Below, piece by piece: positions 1 to 10,656 of a stretch of DNA of 64,000 nt; the first letter of the stretch is position 1, and every line of letters begins with the position of its first letter. Below the pieces are notes generated by a model. It did not search any database. It was not told the DNA's origin and was given only the letters and a program-made list of their open reading frames with translations. Source of the DNA: Kingdonia uniflora (taxonomy: Eukaryota > Streptophyta > Magnoliopsida > Ranunculales > Circaeasteraceae); assembly GCA_014058105.1 (NCBI GenBank), contig JACGCM010002657.1, positions 1,116,001 through 1,180,000 on the forward strand, given 5' to 3'. The position numbers and the translations under genes were made by a program.

Positions 1-1065
1 CCCGGTACATTGGGCTACTGAAAAAGGCTTTAATGATTGGCCAATTGTGAAAGAACAAGTTGTTGACATCAAGAGTATTTCTGAGGCTAATGAAGGATAT
101 GCACGGGTGTTAACAAAATTTAAAGGAAGAAATTGGACAAAGATTCTTACTCCTTCTGGAAAGGTCTACCCGAGGATTGTTCGACTGTTCTATGCTACTC
201 TGCAACTTGAGCATATTCGTACTCTGCCTAGTTAAACTTTCTCAGTCACTATTGATGGCACCACGTACACAGTCACTAGGGACAGTATCTACGCTATTTT
301 AGGTTTCCATCCTTCTCAGTACATTGCAGTTTCGAGATGTATTTGGCCAACATTATATGGTTGAAGAGGATGAAGTTCCTATTCTACCTGAGCTACATAC
401 TATGTTGTTGACATCACGGCTCAGCATAGACTGTATACTGGATCGGGCATTGTTCCCGAAAGATGTTAGATGATAAGTCACACTTCGTACATAGCATAGC
501 TATTACGAATATCATTCCACGATCTTAAAAGAATAAACTCTCTGAGCGGATGAAGGTTTTTCTCTATGCCTTCAAGAATGATATTGAGATCGATCTACCT
601 AATATCATCATTGAGGAGATGATTGATGCAAGCACCAAAACGGCGACAAGGAGTTCATTACCGTTTGCTCGACTTGTTATTTCAATTCTTACTGTTATTG
701 GCTTCAAAGTGTTCCCAAATGAACCGGAGGATACCAAAACTGAAAATTGGATGCGAGTAACTGTCACAAGAGTGCATCACATCTTCCTCATGTGCTACCT
801 TCTGCGACTGCTCCTCCAAGTGAGCACATAGGTTCTTCTAGCTCAGCTGTACAACCTCAGGAGGTGTTTTCTCTTCAGAGTATTAGGAACATGCTTCAGA
901 CAGTGACGACCAGGTTGGGTGCTATTGAGGGACGTCTTGAGACTATTGATGGACGAATGGAGACTATTAAGACAGATGTTAGGGGTCTTCGTCCGGTCCA
1001 GGAGACACAAGAGTTTGAGTATATTTATGATTCTGGAGATGCCTTAGTGCACAGGGTACCTTAGC
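1..1065 (+). pseudogene. Broken 'putative plant transposon protein' (Transposase_32-like) gene, 5' end off the window
   Basis: The reading frame from position 47 or earlier carries the pattern of the plant transposon-protein family often found with retroelements: a GRNW motif near the start, then VRLFYATL, then TFSVTIDGTTYTVTRDSIY, then an ILGF block. A single TAA at 232-234 interrupts this frame, which then stays readable to about 340. The frame is lost between about 340 and 550. It resumes at 550-740 with an acidic stretch and a SLPFARLVISIL-type helix. A third piece at 747-1064 ends in heptad-like repeats (RLGAIEGRLETIDGRMETI) that look like a coiled coil. At least one stop and two frame changes make it a pseudogene. 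Family assignment is by pattern from memory; its biochemical role is not established. Confidence 0.6.
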
Positions 1066-1377
1066 TAAACTTTTGTCCTCGCATCTATTCTCTATTTTGG
1101 TTTTTTTGTCTGGTTCTTCTTTGAGACTTTTTTGTTTTGAGAGCACGTGAGATAAAAGTCTTTGTACTAACTTTATCAGTTTATCTAGTACTACCTTTTG
1201 TTATTTTGGTAATTTTACTTATATTAATTTCTAAATGTATATTCTCGAGAACAATATTAATTTACAATTTCAAACTTAATTGACCCAATGAGAATCCAAC
1301 ATAATATACTCTAATACGCATATCTACTCAGACATACCATCAAAACCATAAAACAAATAACAGTACAAAACTCAAAT
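1066..1377. other. AT-rich non-coding stretch
   Basis: No open frame, RNA-like structure or repeat was recognised between the transposon-protein relic and the WEE1-like fragment. Confidence 0.5.
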
Positions 1378-1783
1378 TCAAAATCCCAATATCATACCAT
1401 GTCTATATATTTTAGCTCTAGCAGCAGTCATTTTCTTAGGCGATTTCGGGCACGGGACATTTTCCTGTAAAAGCAAACCCAATTAAAATAATCAAACGCA
1501 CAAAATTACTTGTAATCATAGTTAACATTACCTTATTCCCATCCAAGAAGCTGGATATCTGTTGCCCATCTGGCGTAATATAAACCGGGGTGCTTAAAAA
1601 AAAAACCAATCACAAAAATCAAACCCCAAACACAATTAAACAAACCCCAATTACTAAAAACATGAAATTGAATCAATGGGCAAACACATACCAGAAGAAA
1701 TCTTGACTGATGATGAAAGTTTTCTCATCCCCATTTGCATCGATATCAATATCGATATCAAGACAAGAGAGATCGAATTCGAC
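1378..1783 (-). pseudogene. WEE1: N-terminal gene fragment of a WEE1-like mitotic inhibitor kinase, three exons with two introns
   Basis: On the minus strand an open segment (1783-1692) encodes an acidic tract followed by EKTFIISQDFF. It ends at a GTATGT donor. A 61-bp exon (1592-1532) completes a Cys and continues TPVYITPDGQQISSFLDGNK to a GTAATG donor. A third exon starts at 1464 after TTTTACAG, encodes ENVPCPKSPKKM and stops with TGA at 1380-1378. Phases match across both junctions. This order matches the region before the kinase domain in plant WEE1, where Arabidopsis has FILSQDFFCTPDYITPD and a later PCPRSP. Plant WEE1 phosphorylates cyclin-dependent kinases to delay division. The kinase domain is absent, and upstream of 1783 the frame meets TAG (1786-1784) and further stops. 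Retained introns (99 and 67 bp) show a DNA-level duplication, not a retrocopy. Confidence 0.7.
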
Positions 1784-2141
1784 CTATCTCGACGCCAAGC
1801 GTCTTCACATCGGTCATTGTTGTAAAATAATAAGGGTTTGATGGAGAAGAAGAGGTTTGGGTTTGGAATTTGAGGGGAAACAATGAGACTTGACCTAGCT
1901 TTACTGTGAGGTGAAGAGTGAGAGTACCCATATATTTTTTCTTCCCTCCTCTTCTATTACTACTGTTTTTTTTTAAGCTTCTATTACAAAAGCTTAAAAA
2001 AAAGATAAAAGGTGTTTTTTATTTGAAGCCCTAATTCCTCTTCATTTGATGCTCGTTTTCCTCTTCATTTGATGCTCGTTTTCCTCGACAAAGAGAGAGG
2101 TGTTTTTTATTTTTATTTTTTATATATAGGTATATATATCA

Positions 2142-2224
2142 AAGGGAAATCTCAAAAAAAAGTGGGGGTGCCGGGCACCCCCTAGCCCCCCGCCCCCCCC
2201 CCCCCCCCCCTAAATCCGCCCCTG
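2142..2224 (-). mobile_element. hAT-like transposon terminus with G/C-rich hairpin
   Basis: Read on the minus strand, the sequence opens at 2224 with CAGGGGCGGATTTAG, followed by a long G run and a GGGTGCCCGGCACCCC inverted repeat. CAGGGGCGGA-type ends are common on plant hAT-superfamily elements and their short derivatives. I found no matching CAGGGGCGGA at the left side within the window, so either the far end is lost or the element extends beyond position 1. It lies 440 bp upstream of the WEE1-like fragment. Confidence 0.35.
2193..2210. repeat. Poly(C) homopolymer, 18 bp
   Basis: Eighteen consecutive C residues sit just inside the hAT-like end, next to a further C-rich stretch starting near 2178. 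Confidence 0.9.
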
Positions 2225-3795
2225 GCGAGAACAGAAGAAGATTGGGTGTGAAGCTTTAGTCAGAAGAGAGATAATTTTGAGACTAGGTTATCAAGTCTGT
2301 AAGTGTAATTTAGATTAAACTTTTTTTGATTAATGAATTTTTTGTTGTCAATTTCATCGACAACGACCTGTGGTTTTTCTCCTGTGTAAGAAGTTTCCAC
2401 AGGGTGAATAATTGCACGTGTCCTTTAATTCATTATCTTTACTTTTGATTGTTTCTGCTTAATCCTAGATCATTGATTAATAGGAATAGTTCTGACCTAA
2501 TTTATCGAAATACATTAAATACGAGCACATAGAATTTCATTAATATGGTAAAAAAATATGTAAAAATCAACCTCTTAGATTAAAAAGTTTAAATCCGATT
2601 TTCTTTCCTTGGTTGTATGGTGAAATGCTAGGAATAAACTGTACTCTCCATAGTTATATTATCGATCAACATTAAATTAAATAGTCAAATCGCGATAACA
2701 TCCAAAAACAGTACATGTTAAGAGGCTTAAGCCAATTTTATTTTTTGTTTATAAGCACTATTGCATTGAACTTATACCAGTATAGTACGAACCCATAGTA
2801 TCTGATATACAAATATCCTACAGGGTTGGAGATATGCCCGGGCATCAGTCGGTGGGGGGCAACATGTTTGTCTCATACAACAGTAAATCAGAGAAAGTCG
2901 AATAGTCGGCAAGTCAAGATTTGGTCCTTTAAATTGTAGATAATAAGAGAGTATATATTTAAGAGCATTAAAGGAGCGACTGAGATTAGATATTTTGGGA
3001 ACATTGAGGGTTCCACTAGAAGTATTTGGCATGCGATGGCTACCTGCATCAGATCAGGTGGTTATAGGTAAGGTCACCCACGGTTTGACCACGTAGTGCA
3101 ACCGCAAGGGGGACCTGTATGTCCCCCGGCCCCTTTCCCCTGCTGCTGCTTTTCATTTTTGAAAGTGAAAAATCGATTTTTGTTTTCTGCACTTATCGTT
3201 CCCATCACTCCTTGCTCCTAGATCCACATTCAGGCTTTATACCAGCAAAATTAGTAATAGAAAATTGCAAGATATTTTTGAGTGCCAGGAAAAATGTGGA
3301 CAAATCCGAATCAACTATGTGGGCCGCTTGCGGATCCAGGAATTTCATACAGGTGTATATGGTACAGGACGAACAATTTGCATGGTCAGGGACGAACACC
3401 ATTCAAAAAGAGTCTGCCCCTGAGAGTTATTGAGGTGAGTAAATGTGTACAAGGATGAAAGGTTGGTGGATAAAGCGGGGATATGTTCGTGTTATGATGA
3501 AAATGACGGGGTAAAATTCAAATTGTTTGGGTTCAGAGTTTGGAGGTGCGTGATCGCTTGGCTGAGTAATTTGAAGATTTGCTCCTGATGAGGTATCACT
3601 TGGGTCAATGGTTAATGTATCCTTCTTCCTTCATGGAGGTCGTAAGTTTGAACCAGGTTACATGGAATATGAATAATAACGCAATCTAGCCCTCGGGCTT
3701 CTTATGACTTGTGATGCGATTTTCAATCATGGATCTGCCTTAGCCTAGGTTTTAGGTCTGTTCTTGCACCTTATCATGTCTTTTGAGAATATTAC
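2225..3795. other. Unassigned AT-rich DNA
   Basis: No convincing gene. Short open frames at 2772-3032 and 3119-3433 have no recognisable motif and look accidental. Around 3590-3700 there is a tRNA-like pair of boxes (TGGGTCAATGG, then AGTTTGAACC) that may be an old SINE, but no target duplication was found. Confidence 0.4.
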
Positions 3796-3990
3796 TTGTC
3801 GCAGAAGGCTCCTCCTATAATAGTTGAATTGCTACCTTATATATCTGGACAAGAAAAATTGATTCGACCAATGGGGCACATAGCAGCTTTAAATGAAATT
3901 AATGGATTTTTGGATACTTTTGAGAGAAAGGGCCATTTGCACCTAATTCAATGTCTCTCAACGGTAGCTGATCAATTTGGATTGTGCTGA
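3796..3990 (+). pseudogene. Exon-like ORF of unknown function
   Basis: An open frame follows a good 3' splice site (TTGTCGCAG ending at 3803) and runs to TGA at 3988-3990. It encodes about 60 residues of ordinary soluble composition, including the segments IIVELLPYISGQEKLIRPMG and ALNEINGFLDTFERKGHLHL. The composition and the splice acceptor suggest a real exon or a captured exon. I do not recognise the family, and no neighbouring exon could be joined to it. Starting at an internal methionine is not implied. Confidence 0.3.
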
Positions 3991-4332
3991 TCAGTTATTC
4001 AGTCTGACTTCTATTCGGTTGTTATTTGGTTGGTGCAACACAGTTGAATGATTTGTACATGACATTTGCCAAATATTTGCACAAGCTACAAAAGTATTAC
4101 ATATAGATAGGCCAATAGTCTGAAGAACATACGAACTTTGAACTTAAGTATCTTTTGCTCAAATTTTGTAGAAAACCAAACATTTGTATCGAATGAGTTC
4201 CACATCGTTTACCTCTTTTCTGTAGTGATCATTCTCATTGCACACTAGCACGAAAGAAGTTCAAACTAATAACATTTGTAGCTAGTTCACAGGGTGGAAG
4301 GATTTAAAAGCTTCTTCTCTCCCAAGACATAG
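3991..4332. other. AT-rich DNA, nothing recognised
   Basis: No gene, RNA or repeat was recognised between the exon-like ORF and the SINE. Confidence 0.4.
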
Positions 4333-4493
4333 TACTGTAATACTTTTTTTCTTCTTCTAGGCAAGCCGGTTTTATGTAGGGATCTGTGACCCTGAGTTTC
4401 CAACTCCATGAGGATTTGAACCCACGACCTTTCTCTAGGTGGAGAGGTACAACCACCGCTGGGCTAAGAGCCCAATGGTACTACTGTAATACT
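4333..4493 (-). mobile_element. tRNA-derived SINE with target-site duplications
   Basis: The body (4345-4481) reads on the minus strand as a tRNA-like head. A box TAGCCCAGCGG is the complement of 4456-4466. B box GGTTCAAATCC is the complement of 4412-4422, at normal RNA polymerase III spacing. Its 3' end is A-rich (complement of the T-rich 4345-4358). Perfect 12-bp direct repeats TACTGTAATACT flank it at 4333-4344 and 4482-4493, as expected for LINE-mediated insertion. SINEs encode no protein and borrow LINE machinery. At 137 bp it is within the usual range for plant SINEs. Confidence 0.85.
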
Positions 4494-4889
4494 AGTTGTC
4501 TTTCCCATTTAGTGTCAATCACTACAGTTTCAATTCTAATGAGTCTAGCTTTGCGACTCCCGGCCGGAGTAGGAGGTACCTACTTGCTCCTTTACAAAAT
4601 AAAAAAGGACATGTGGATTCTCCAACTCTTCTCCCATCCACTAACTCTATTTTTTCTTGATACCATCTTTACCCCTTGAGGACTAATCTCTAAATAAACT
4701 ATTTTGTACTAATCTTTAAATACTCTTCAAGGAGTATTCCTCCCATCACAGATGTTTATAGATAGTTTCCACAAACGACAAAATAGTGGAAAGACAAATC
4801 ATTAAACCACAGAGTGAAACTAAAGGCATTTCAACTTTACTTTGGTTCATGCAAAACAAAAGGAAGTTGCTTAGTTCTTTCACTTAGAC
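4494..4889. other. AT-rich spacer
   Basis: Nothing recognised between the SINE and the PIF/Harbinger terminus. Confidence 0.4.
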
Positions 4890-5777
4890 TAAGGCCATGT
4901 TTGTTTGTTTTTCTGAAAGTTTGAAGTGGTAGGCAGTGAACTGCTTATGAAATGAATTACGCATGAAGTTTGTAAAAAATGTGGTGTGTTTGGTAGACCA
5001 AACCAACTTCCTACTTTAAATGTACTTAACACATTCCTGTAGTGTTTGGTAGACGAACTTCCCACAGACCAAAATTAGAATCAAACCATCAAAAACACCA
5101 CCAATGGTGGGTAAATGACCAAAACCCTTAAAAATACAAAGTTGATTATTACAAAGTCTATTATTAGGCAAAGTAGATTGTTATAAAGGTTTTACTGAAC
5201 TACCTTGGTAAAGAAAATGAGGAAATCCAACCTTTTGTACACCTCCGACATTCCTCTCTTCCACCACAGGTGTATCTACCTTGACTATTATTGGGAGTCT
5301 CAGAAGAAAGATCAAGAGTTGCTGGTTTGATCAAGTCCTTTCCCAATTTCAGAACATTCTTGAGGACATTGTGAAAGTAATTATGAATTGTTTCTAATGA
5401 TCTAATTGTCTCATATTGGGCCTGGCTAAACCTGTTACCATGTCTAATAATCAACAACTTACTCTTTAACTGCCACATGTTTGCTAGCTTTTAGCCCATT
5501 ACCCTTAAGCCTTTCACAGAGATTTTTAAAACAAGCTCTATTCATTCTCAACAAGTTGTGACATCCCATATTACTTTCCATATAAAGTTTGCTCAGGTTA
5601 ACCACTCCCAGTGCGCTCCTATCTCTGCAAGATTCCCTTTTAACTTGGGCTGTCTCAACTAATAGTGTAACCAACCCAACCACTGCAGTTGTTGCAACCC
5701 CAATTGTCTCTAACTCCAGATTCTCAACTTCATAATTCATCCCTATAAACCCAAGTATTAACTGATCGATTATAAAC
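4890..5777 (-). mobile_element. PIF/Harbinger DNA transposon fragment, truncated by an LTR element
   Basis: The left end reads TAA (4890-4892) followed by GGCCATGTTTGTTTG. This fits the 3-bp target duplication and G-rich terminal repeat of PIF/Harbinger elements. The interior carries a transposase relic on the minus strand. The right part is missing because the Athila-like LTR begins at 5778. I found no matching right terminus elsewhere in the window. Confidence 0.5.
5203..5770 (-). pseudogene. PIF/Harbinger-type transposase (HARBI1-like), N-terminal relic
   Basis: Two overlapping minus-strand frames give the conserved N-terminal pattern of plant harbinger transposases: a CHNLLRMNRACFKNLCERLK block near 5480-5560, then HNYFHNVLKNVLKLGKDLIK near 5320-5390. 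These correspond to the helix-rich region before the DDE nuclease domain of this family. A frameshift near 5465 separates them, and the catalytic DDE part is absent. Such a protein would cut at the terminal repeats together with a Myb-like partner; this copy cannot. Confidence 0.6.
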
Positions 5778-8004
5778 TGACATCTTAAAAGACCCGCAAG
5801 TGTACGGTGTACCGTTAAGTACAAGGGTAAGCGGGGTCGTATTATACTTCAAACTACTAGTTTTATCCAATAACAACGAGTTTGTGCAGGTTTTGAAATA
5901 AAAAGAATACGAAACAAATTATAAGATAAATTGGAGTGGAAACCAAGGCATCGATTCCACTCCACCCTTTTTAACCGTTAGATAGCATTAATAATTAAAG
6001 TAAATTACGAGTTTCCGTATCGCATATCCTTGGTCGGGCATATGCAATATATTAAAAGATACAAGAGATTTAGTAATTGGAAACTACCCATAAACCAACT
6101 TACTCAACTATGGTTCGGCTGATAAGTATGGATTATGTTCTCTTCTCCATGTTCCTATCTTATCTTGTTATGGTCTAACAAGATGGTTACATAAATACAT
6201 TATTCCTCCTAATCCAAGCTATGGTCAAGCACAGGACGATGGAATACGAATATACAATATTCCAGGATAAAGAGAAAGTAATTACTCTAACTAAGCTACA
6301 CAATCTACACTAAAGTTACATTGGGTGGAGCGTTCTCTAGCCTTGGCTAAGGGATCATTGCCATACTACTATTACTACGATAAAATTAAAAGACAAAAAC
6401 AGGAGAATAACAAGAACTTTATTACTTTTTGAACATTGATTTACATTCTCCAAGATGATCCCTCATGGGTGGGATTCCCCTCCTATTTATAGAGTATAGG
6501 AAGGGTTACAAAATATTACCATTAATATAAAATCCCCTAAAAAATGCCTAAAATCATGCATATATATTACAACTCATGAGAATAATATCTATATCTAATT
6601 ATCTTCAATGGGCTTCCATGCATGGGCCTTTGGTTGACAACTTCAAATAAGAATCATTGTTGGAGTGCATCACCCTTGTTCTTCGGTAAAAACTAGAAAA
6701 ATGTACGACTTGTTTATCATGTGGCCGATTTCTGTAAATACAAACAAAAGCACTATTTGTATTACATTTATTTAATAAATGACTAAGTAGATATAAATTT
6801 AGGAGTTGTACACGTATCACGCGGTTATATTTTGCTAGTCCTCGAGCAAAAGTAAACAAAAACTATTTTCGTATGTCACGCGGTTGTATTTAGCGTATGC
6901 AACAAGCCGTTAAACCCCCAGGTGCCTGGTGGACGAGTATTATCTCGTGAGGGTTTGCAGTGACTATACCCACAAAAGTCAATAATGACATTTTAAACAA
7001 TTTTGGAATACATATGACTTATTTCGTGTGAAATTATCCTTACTTAGTTGTGACAAAAATATACCAATAAAAAAAATCTTAAAACTTGTTATTTTCCTAA
7101 GTATACCAAAGAATATTTTAAGCTTATCCAAAACAAGGGGTACTACCTCAAGATTAGAAAGAGATTCAAGTATTTTGCTTTAGTTATATTTGAGTGTACA
7201 ATGAAAATAGTTTTATCGCCTAATACGTTGTCTAGAATAATTTACTCTATTTTTTGTAGTCTAGTTCTTACTAGAATAAATTCAACGGTCAGTTTGATAA
7301 GTGCCTTAGTCAATTCGTGTTCCTAGAATTTTACTTTTTTTTTTTTTTTTGCAAGCCTTTTCTTTTGAGTACTTTGATTCTTAGTGAAGCCTCCATAACA
7401 AGGAGTTTTCGGTCGACAATCCCAGCTAGTTGGCAAAGTTGTCAGGGTGTGGTGCCCCATCATGACCAAGACTCAGGATTCTCACAAGTAACATTTTCTT
7501 ATGCTCATTTCACATAGTTCATGGTCAAACTCCATATTGGTGATAAATTTTCCTCTTTCAGTTCTTAATCATACGAGTAGCCTTACAGCGTGAAAGTTTT
7601 TATAGTACATTTGGCTTTTATTTTTTATTTTTATTTTATTTCTTAGGAATGAACTTATTCTTAGGCAGTTGTCTCCGTTGTAGCAAACTATTCCTATCAT
7701 AAATGTTAAATTTCCCTTATACTGAGCAAAAATCTATTAAATGTATTAATTGCAAAACTACAGTGAAGTACACGTTTCCAAAATATACCAAGTTAACTTG
7801 AATTAGTCGCTAATAAAAAGATAGTACATCTAGCTTAAGATATTCCAAAATATTATAGTGTATACTTGGTACAATTTCAAAATTTAGGTTTTTTCATAAT
7901 ATTTATGTCAAGGTAAAATCAGTTTAAGTGTTTGGAAATTTGTCAAAAATATTTCATAAATTGTCAAAGTATCATTATTTCACTTTTCTTTAAAAAGCAT
8001 ATCA
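5778..8004 (-). repeat. 3' LTR of the Athila-like element (boundaries approximate)
   Basis: The left boundary at 5778 (TGACATCTT on the plus strand) is where PIF homology stops. Close inside is the GACCCGCAAGTGTACGGTGTA block typical of the downstream end of Athila-type LTRs. The right boundary is placed at 8004 (plus-strand ATCA), 14-20 bp from the purine tract, so it may be off by some bases. The region includes a TATA box and a downstream leader-like stretch. Confidence 0.5.
6483..6492 (-). promoter_or_regulatory. TATA box in the Athila-like LTR
   Basis: The minus strand reads CTATAAATAG followed by GAGGGGAATCCC, a typical LTR core promoter arrangement for transcription toward the left LTR end. 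Position inside the LTR fits a U3/R boundary. Confidence 0.5.
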
Positions 8005-8009
8005 AGAAA

Positions 8010-8030
8010 TGGTTTCCTACCCCCAAACTT
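8010..8030 (-). promoter_or_regulatory. Polypurine tract of the Athila-like element
   Basis: The minus strand reads AAGTTTGGGGGTAGGAAACC, the usual plus-strand DNA primer found just before the 3' LTR in this lineage. Confidence 0.5.
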
Positions 8031-8211
8031 AAATCAAGCATTGCCCTCAATTTTGGAGAACAAGAAAATAAATAGAAGTAGAATACAAAAATGTCTCACC
8101 TGAATGTGCCAAGGGTTGTCTCCCAAGAAGCGTTAAGTTTACCTTCTTTAGCCAGACAAATATACCCCCATACATAAATGATTTATAATTGTACTATAGT
8201 GGTACATAATA

Positions 8212-9659
8212 TCAGTTCTGATATACAGGATCATTTAGAAATGTTATCTCTTCATCAAAAGTATAGGACTCTAAGTACGGCTTTAATCGTTGGCCATTGA
8301 CATTAAAAATATTTATGTTCTTAAGATCCTCCACTTCTACGGCTCCATGAGGATAAACAGTTTTAACTACAAAAGGTTCGTACCAACGAGAACGTAATTT
8401 CTCAGGAAATAAACGTAGCCGTGAATTGTAGAGTAACACTTTCTGATTAGGCTTAAAAGTTTTGCGAACAATCGACTTATCATGAAAAGCTTTAGTTCGT
8501 TCCTTGTAAATTTTTGCATTTTTATAAGCCTCGCAACGAAGTTCATCAAGTTCAGAAAGTTGAAGTTTTCTATGAGATCCGGCTTTATCTATTCCAAAGT
8601 TGAAGGCCTTTGTAGCCTAGAGAGCCTTGTGTTCCAATTCTACAGGTAAGTGACATGCCTTCCCAAAGACAAGTCTATAGGGTGAAATACCAATCGGGGT
8701 TTTATAACCTGTTCGATATGCCCAAAGGGCATCATCATGACGATCAGACCAATCTTTACGATTGGCTCAAACAGTTTTTTCTAAAATTCTTTTGATCTCC
8801 CGATTGGATACTTTGACTTGACCACTTGTTTGAGGATGATAAGGTGTGGCAACTTTATGAGTGACCGAGTAAGTTTTTAAAAGATTTTAAAAGAAACGGT
8901 TACAAAAATGTTTACCACCATCATTAATAATTGCCCGAGGTGTGCCAAAACGATTAAAAATGGTTTTCAAAAATTTTACACGGGCTTATGGTTATTCGTT
9001 TGGCATGGCACCGCCTCAACCCATTTAGAAGCATTATCGACTGCAACTAGAATGGAAAGGTAACCGCGAGAAGATGGAAATGGGCCCATAAAGTTAATGC
9101 CCCAAACATCAAATAGTTCAACAATAAGGATGTTGTTCAAGGGCATTATGTTTCGATGAGAAATATTCCTGGTCCACTGGCACCTATCACATTTAGAGCA
9201 AAAGGTATGTGCGTGACAAAAAAGGGTAGGCCAATAAAGACCAGATTGAAGGACTTTTGCAACAATTTTCTTGGTCCCAAAATGTCCTCCGCAAGCTAAG
9301 GTATGGCAAAAAGTGAGTACACTATGGAACTCATCATTTGGGATGCATCTCCTAATCACTTGGTCGGAACAAAACTTATAAAGATAAGAATCATCCCAAC
9401 TAAAACGTCTAACCTCGTGCAAGAATTTGGCTTTATCTTGCTTGGACCAATGGGCAAGTAATCGTTGCGTAGCAAGATAATTGATAATATCGGCATACCA
9501 AGGCAGTTGTGAGATAGCCATGAGCTGCTCATCAGAAAATGTATCTAAGATAGGGAGAAAATCTTTAGCACCCTCAGCGAGAATTCGAGATAGATGATCC
9601 GCAACCATATTCTCAACAACTTTCTTATCTCGAATTTCGATATCAAATTCTTGTAACAA
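8212..9659 (-). pseudogene. Athila-like integrase region with end of RNase H
   Basis: An ORF from 9659 to 8976 begins at the RNase H/integrase linker ([22 protein letters not shown]). It carries a CGGHFG motif, a CSKCDRCQ zinc cluster and a [10 protein letters not shown] catalytic-core start with its first Asp. After frameshifts and stops (8550-8975) the C-terminal part returns at 8439-8212 with [22 protein letters not shown] and [10 protein letters not shown]. Integrase would insert the cDNA copy. The core between these pieces is broken, so no active protein is possible. Confidence 0.7.
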
Positions 9660-10656
9660 AAGAATCCATCTGATTAACCAAGGTTTAACATCTTTTTTAG
9701 ATAGTAAATACTTTAAGGCCGTATGGTCGGTGTAAATAATGATTTTGGATCCAACAAGGTATGATCAAAATTTCTCCAAGGCAAACACAATGGCTAATAA
9801 CTCATTCTCCATGGTAAAATAATTTAACTGTGCGTCATTGAGCGTGCGATTAGCATAGTAAATAACATGAGGCTTATTATCTACTCTTTGCCCTAAAAAC
9901 TGCTCAAACTTTTATTATCTACTCATGAAGCGTCATACATGAGCTCGAAGGGAAGTTCCCAATTGGGAGGTTGGATGATAGGGGCTGAAGTTAATAAAAG
10001 TTTGAGCTTCTCAAAAGCTCCTGAACATGCGTCATCAAAGTTGAAATCAGTGTCCTTAGTAAGTAAATTGCACAAGGGCTGGGAAATTTTACTAAAATCT
10101 TTGATGAACCGACGATAAAACCCAGCATGCCCCAAAAATGATCGAATGGCTTTAGCCGTCCGAGGTGGAGGTAAAGAAGAGATATTGTCGATCTTGGCCT
10201 TATCGACTTCAATCCTTTTGTTGGAGATAATGTGTCCAAGAACTATCCATTGTGTCACAATGAAGAGACACTTTTCCCAGTTTAACACCAAATTGGTTTG
10301 TGTACATCATTCTAGCACGAGCTCTAAATGGTGTAAACATTCGTCAAAAGATAATCGAAACACTAAAAAAACATTCATAAAGATTTCAAGAAATTTATCA
10401 ACCATATAAGAAAATATGCTCATCATAGAACGCTGGAATGTAGCGGGTGCATTACACAACCCAAATGGCATACGTCAATAAGCATATGTCCTGAAAGGAC
10501 ATGTGAAAGTTGTCTTCTCGTGATCTTATGGGGCAATGGAGATTTGATTGTATCCAGAATAACCATCAAGAAAATAGTAATGACTTTTTCCAGCTAAGCG
10601 TTCAAACATTTTACCAATGAAAGGAAAATGATAATGATATTTCCTTTTGACCATGT
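9660..10656 (-). pseudogene. Athila-like reverse transcriptase C-terminal half and RNase H, broken
   Basis: The ORF at 10291-9923 encodes the thumb/connection (LNWEKCLFIV, VLGHIIS, FLGHAGFYRRFIKDFSKI, LPFELMYDAS). RNase H is scattered in several frames over 9922-9660. The palm region with the YxDD-type site, expected at 10300-10650, is disrupted by stops and indels. Translation from 10657 leftwards does not stay open. Confidence 0.65.

Noticed and set aside
4412..4466. Possible true tRNA gene
   Set aside because: The boxes are present, but the sequence does not fold into a full cloverleaf with acceptor pairing, and it is flanked by target duplications and an A-rich tail, as for a SINE.
4386..4679. 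Plus-strand 97-codon ORF over the SINE
   Set aside because: It runs antisense through the tRNA-like head of the SINE and has no protein motif.
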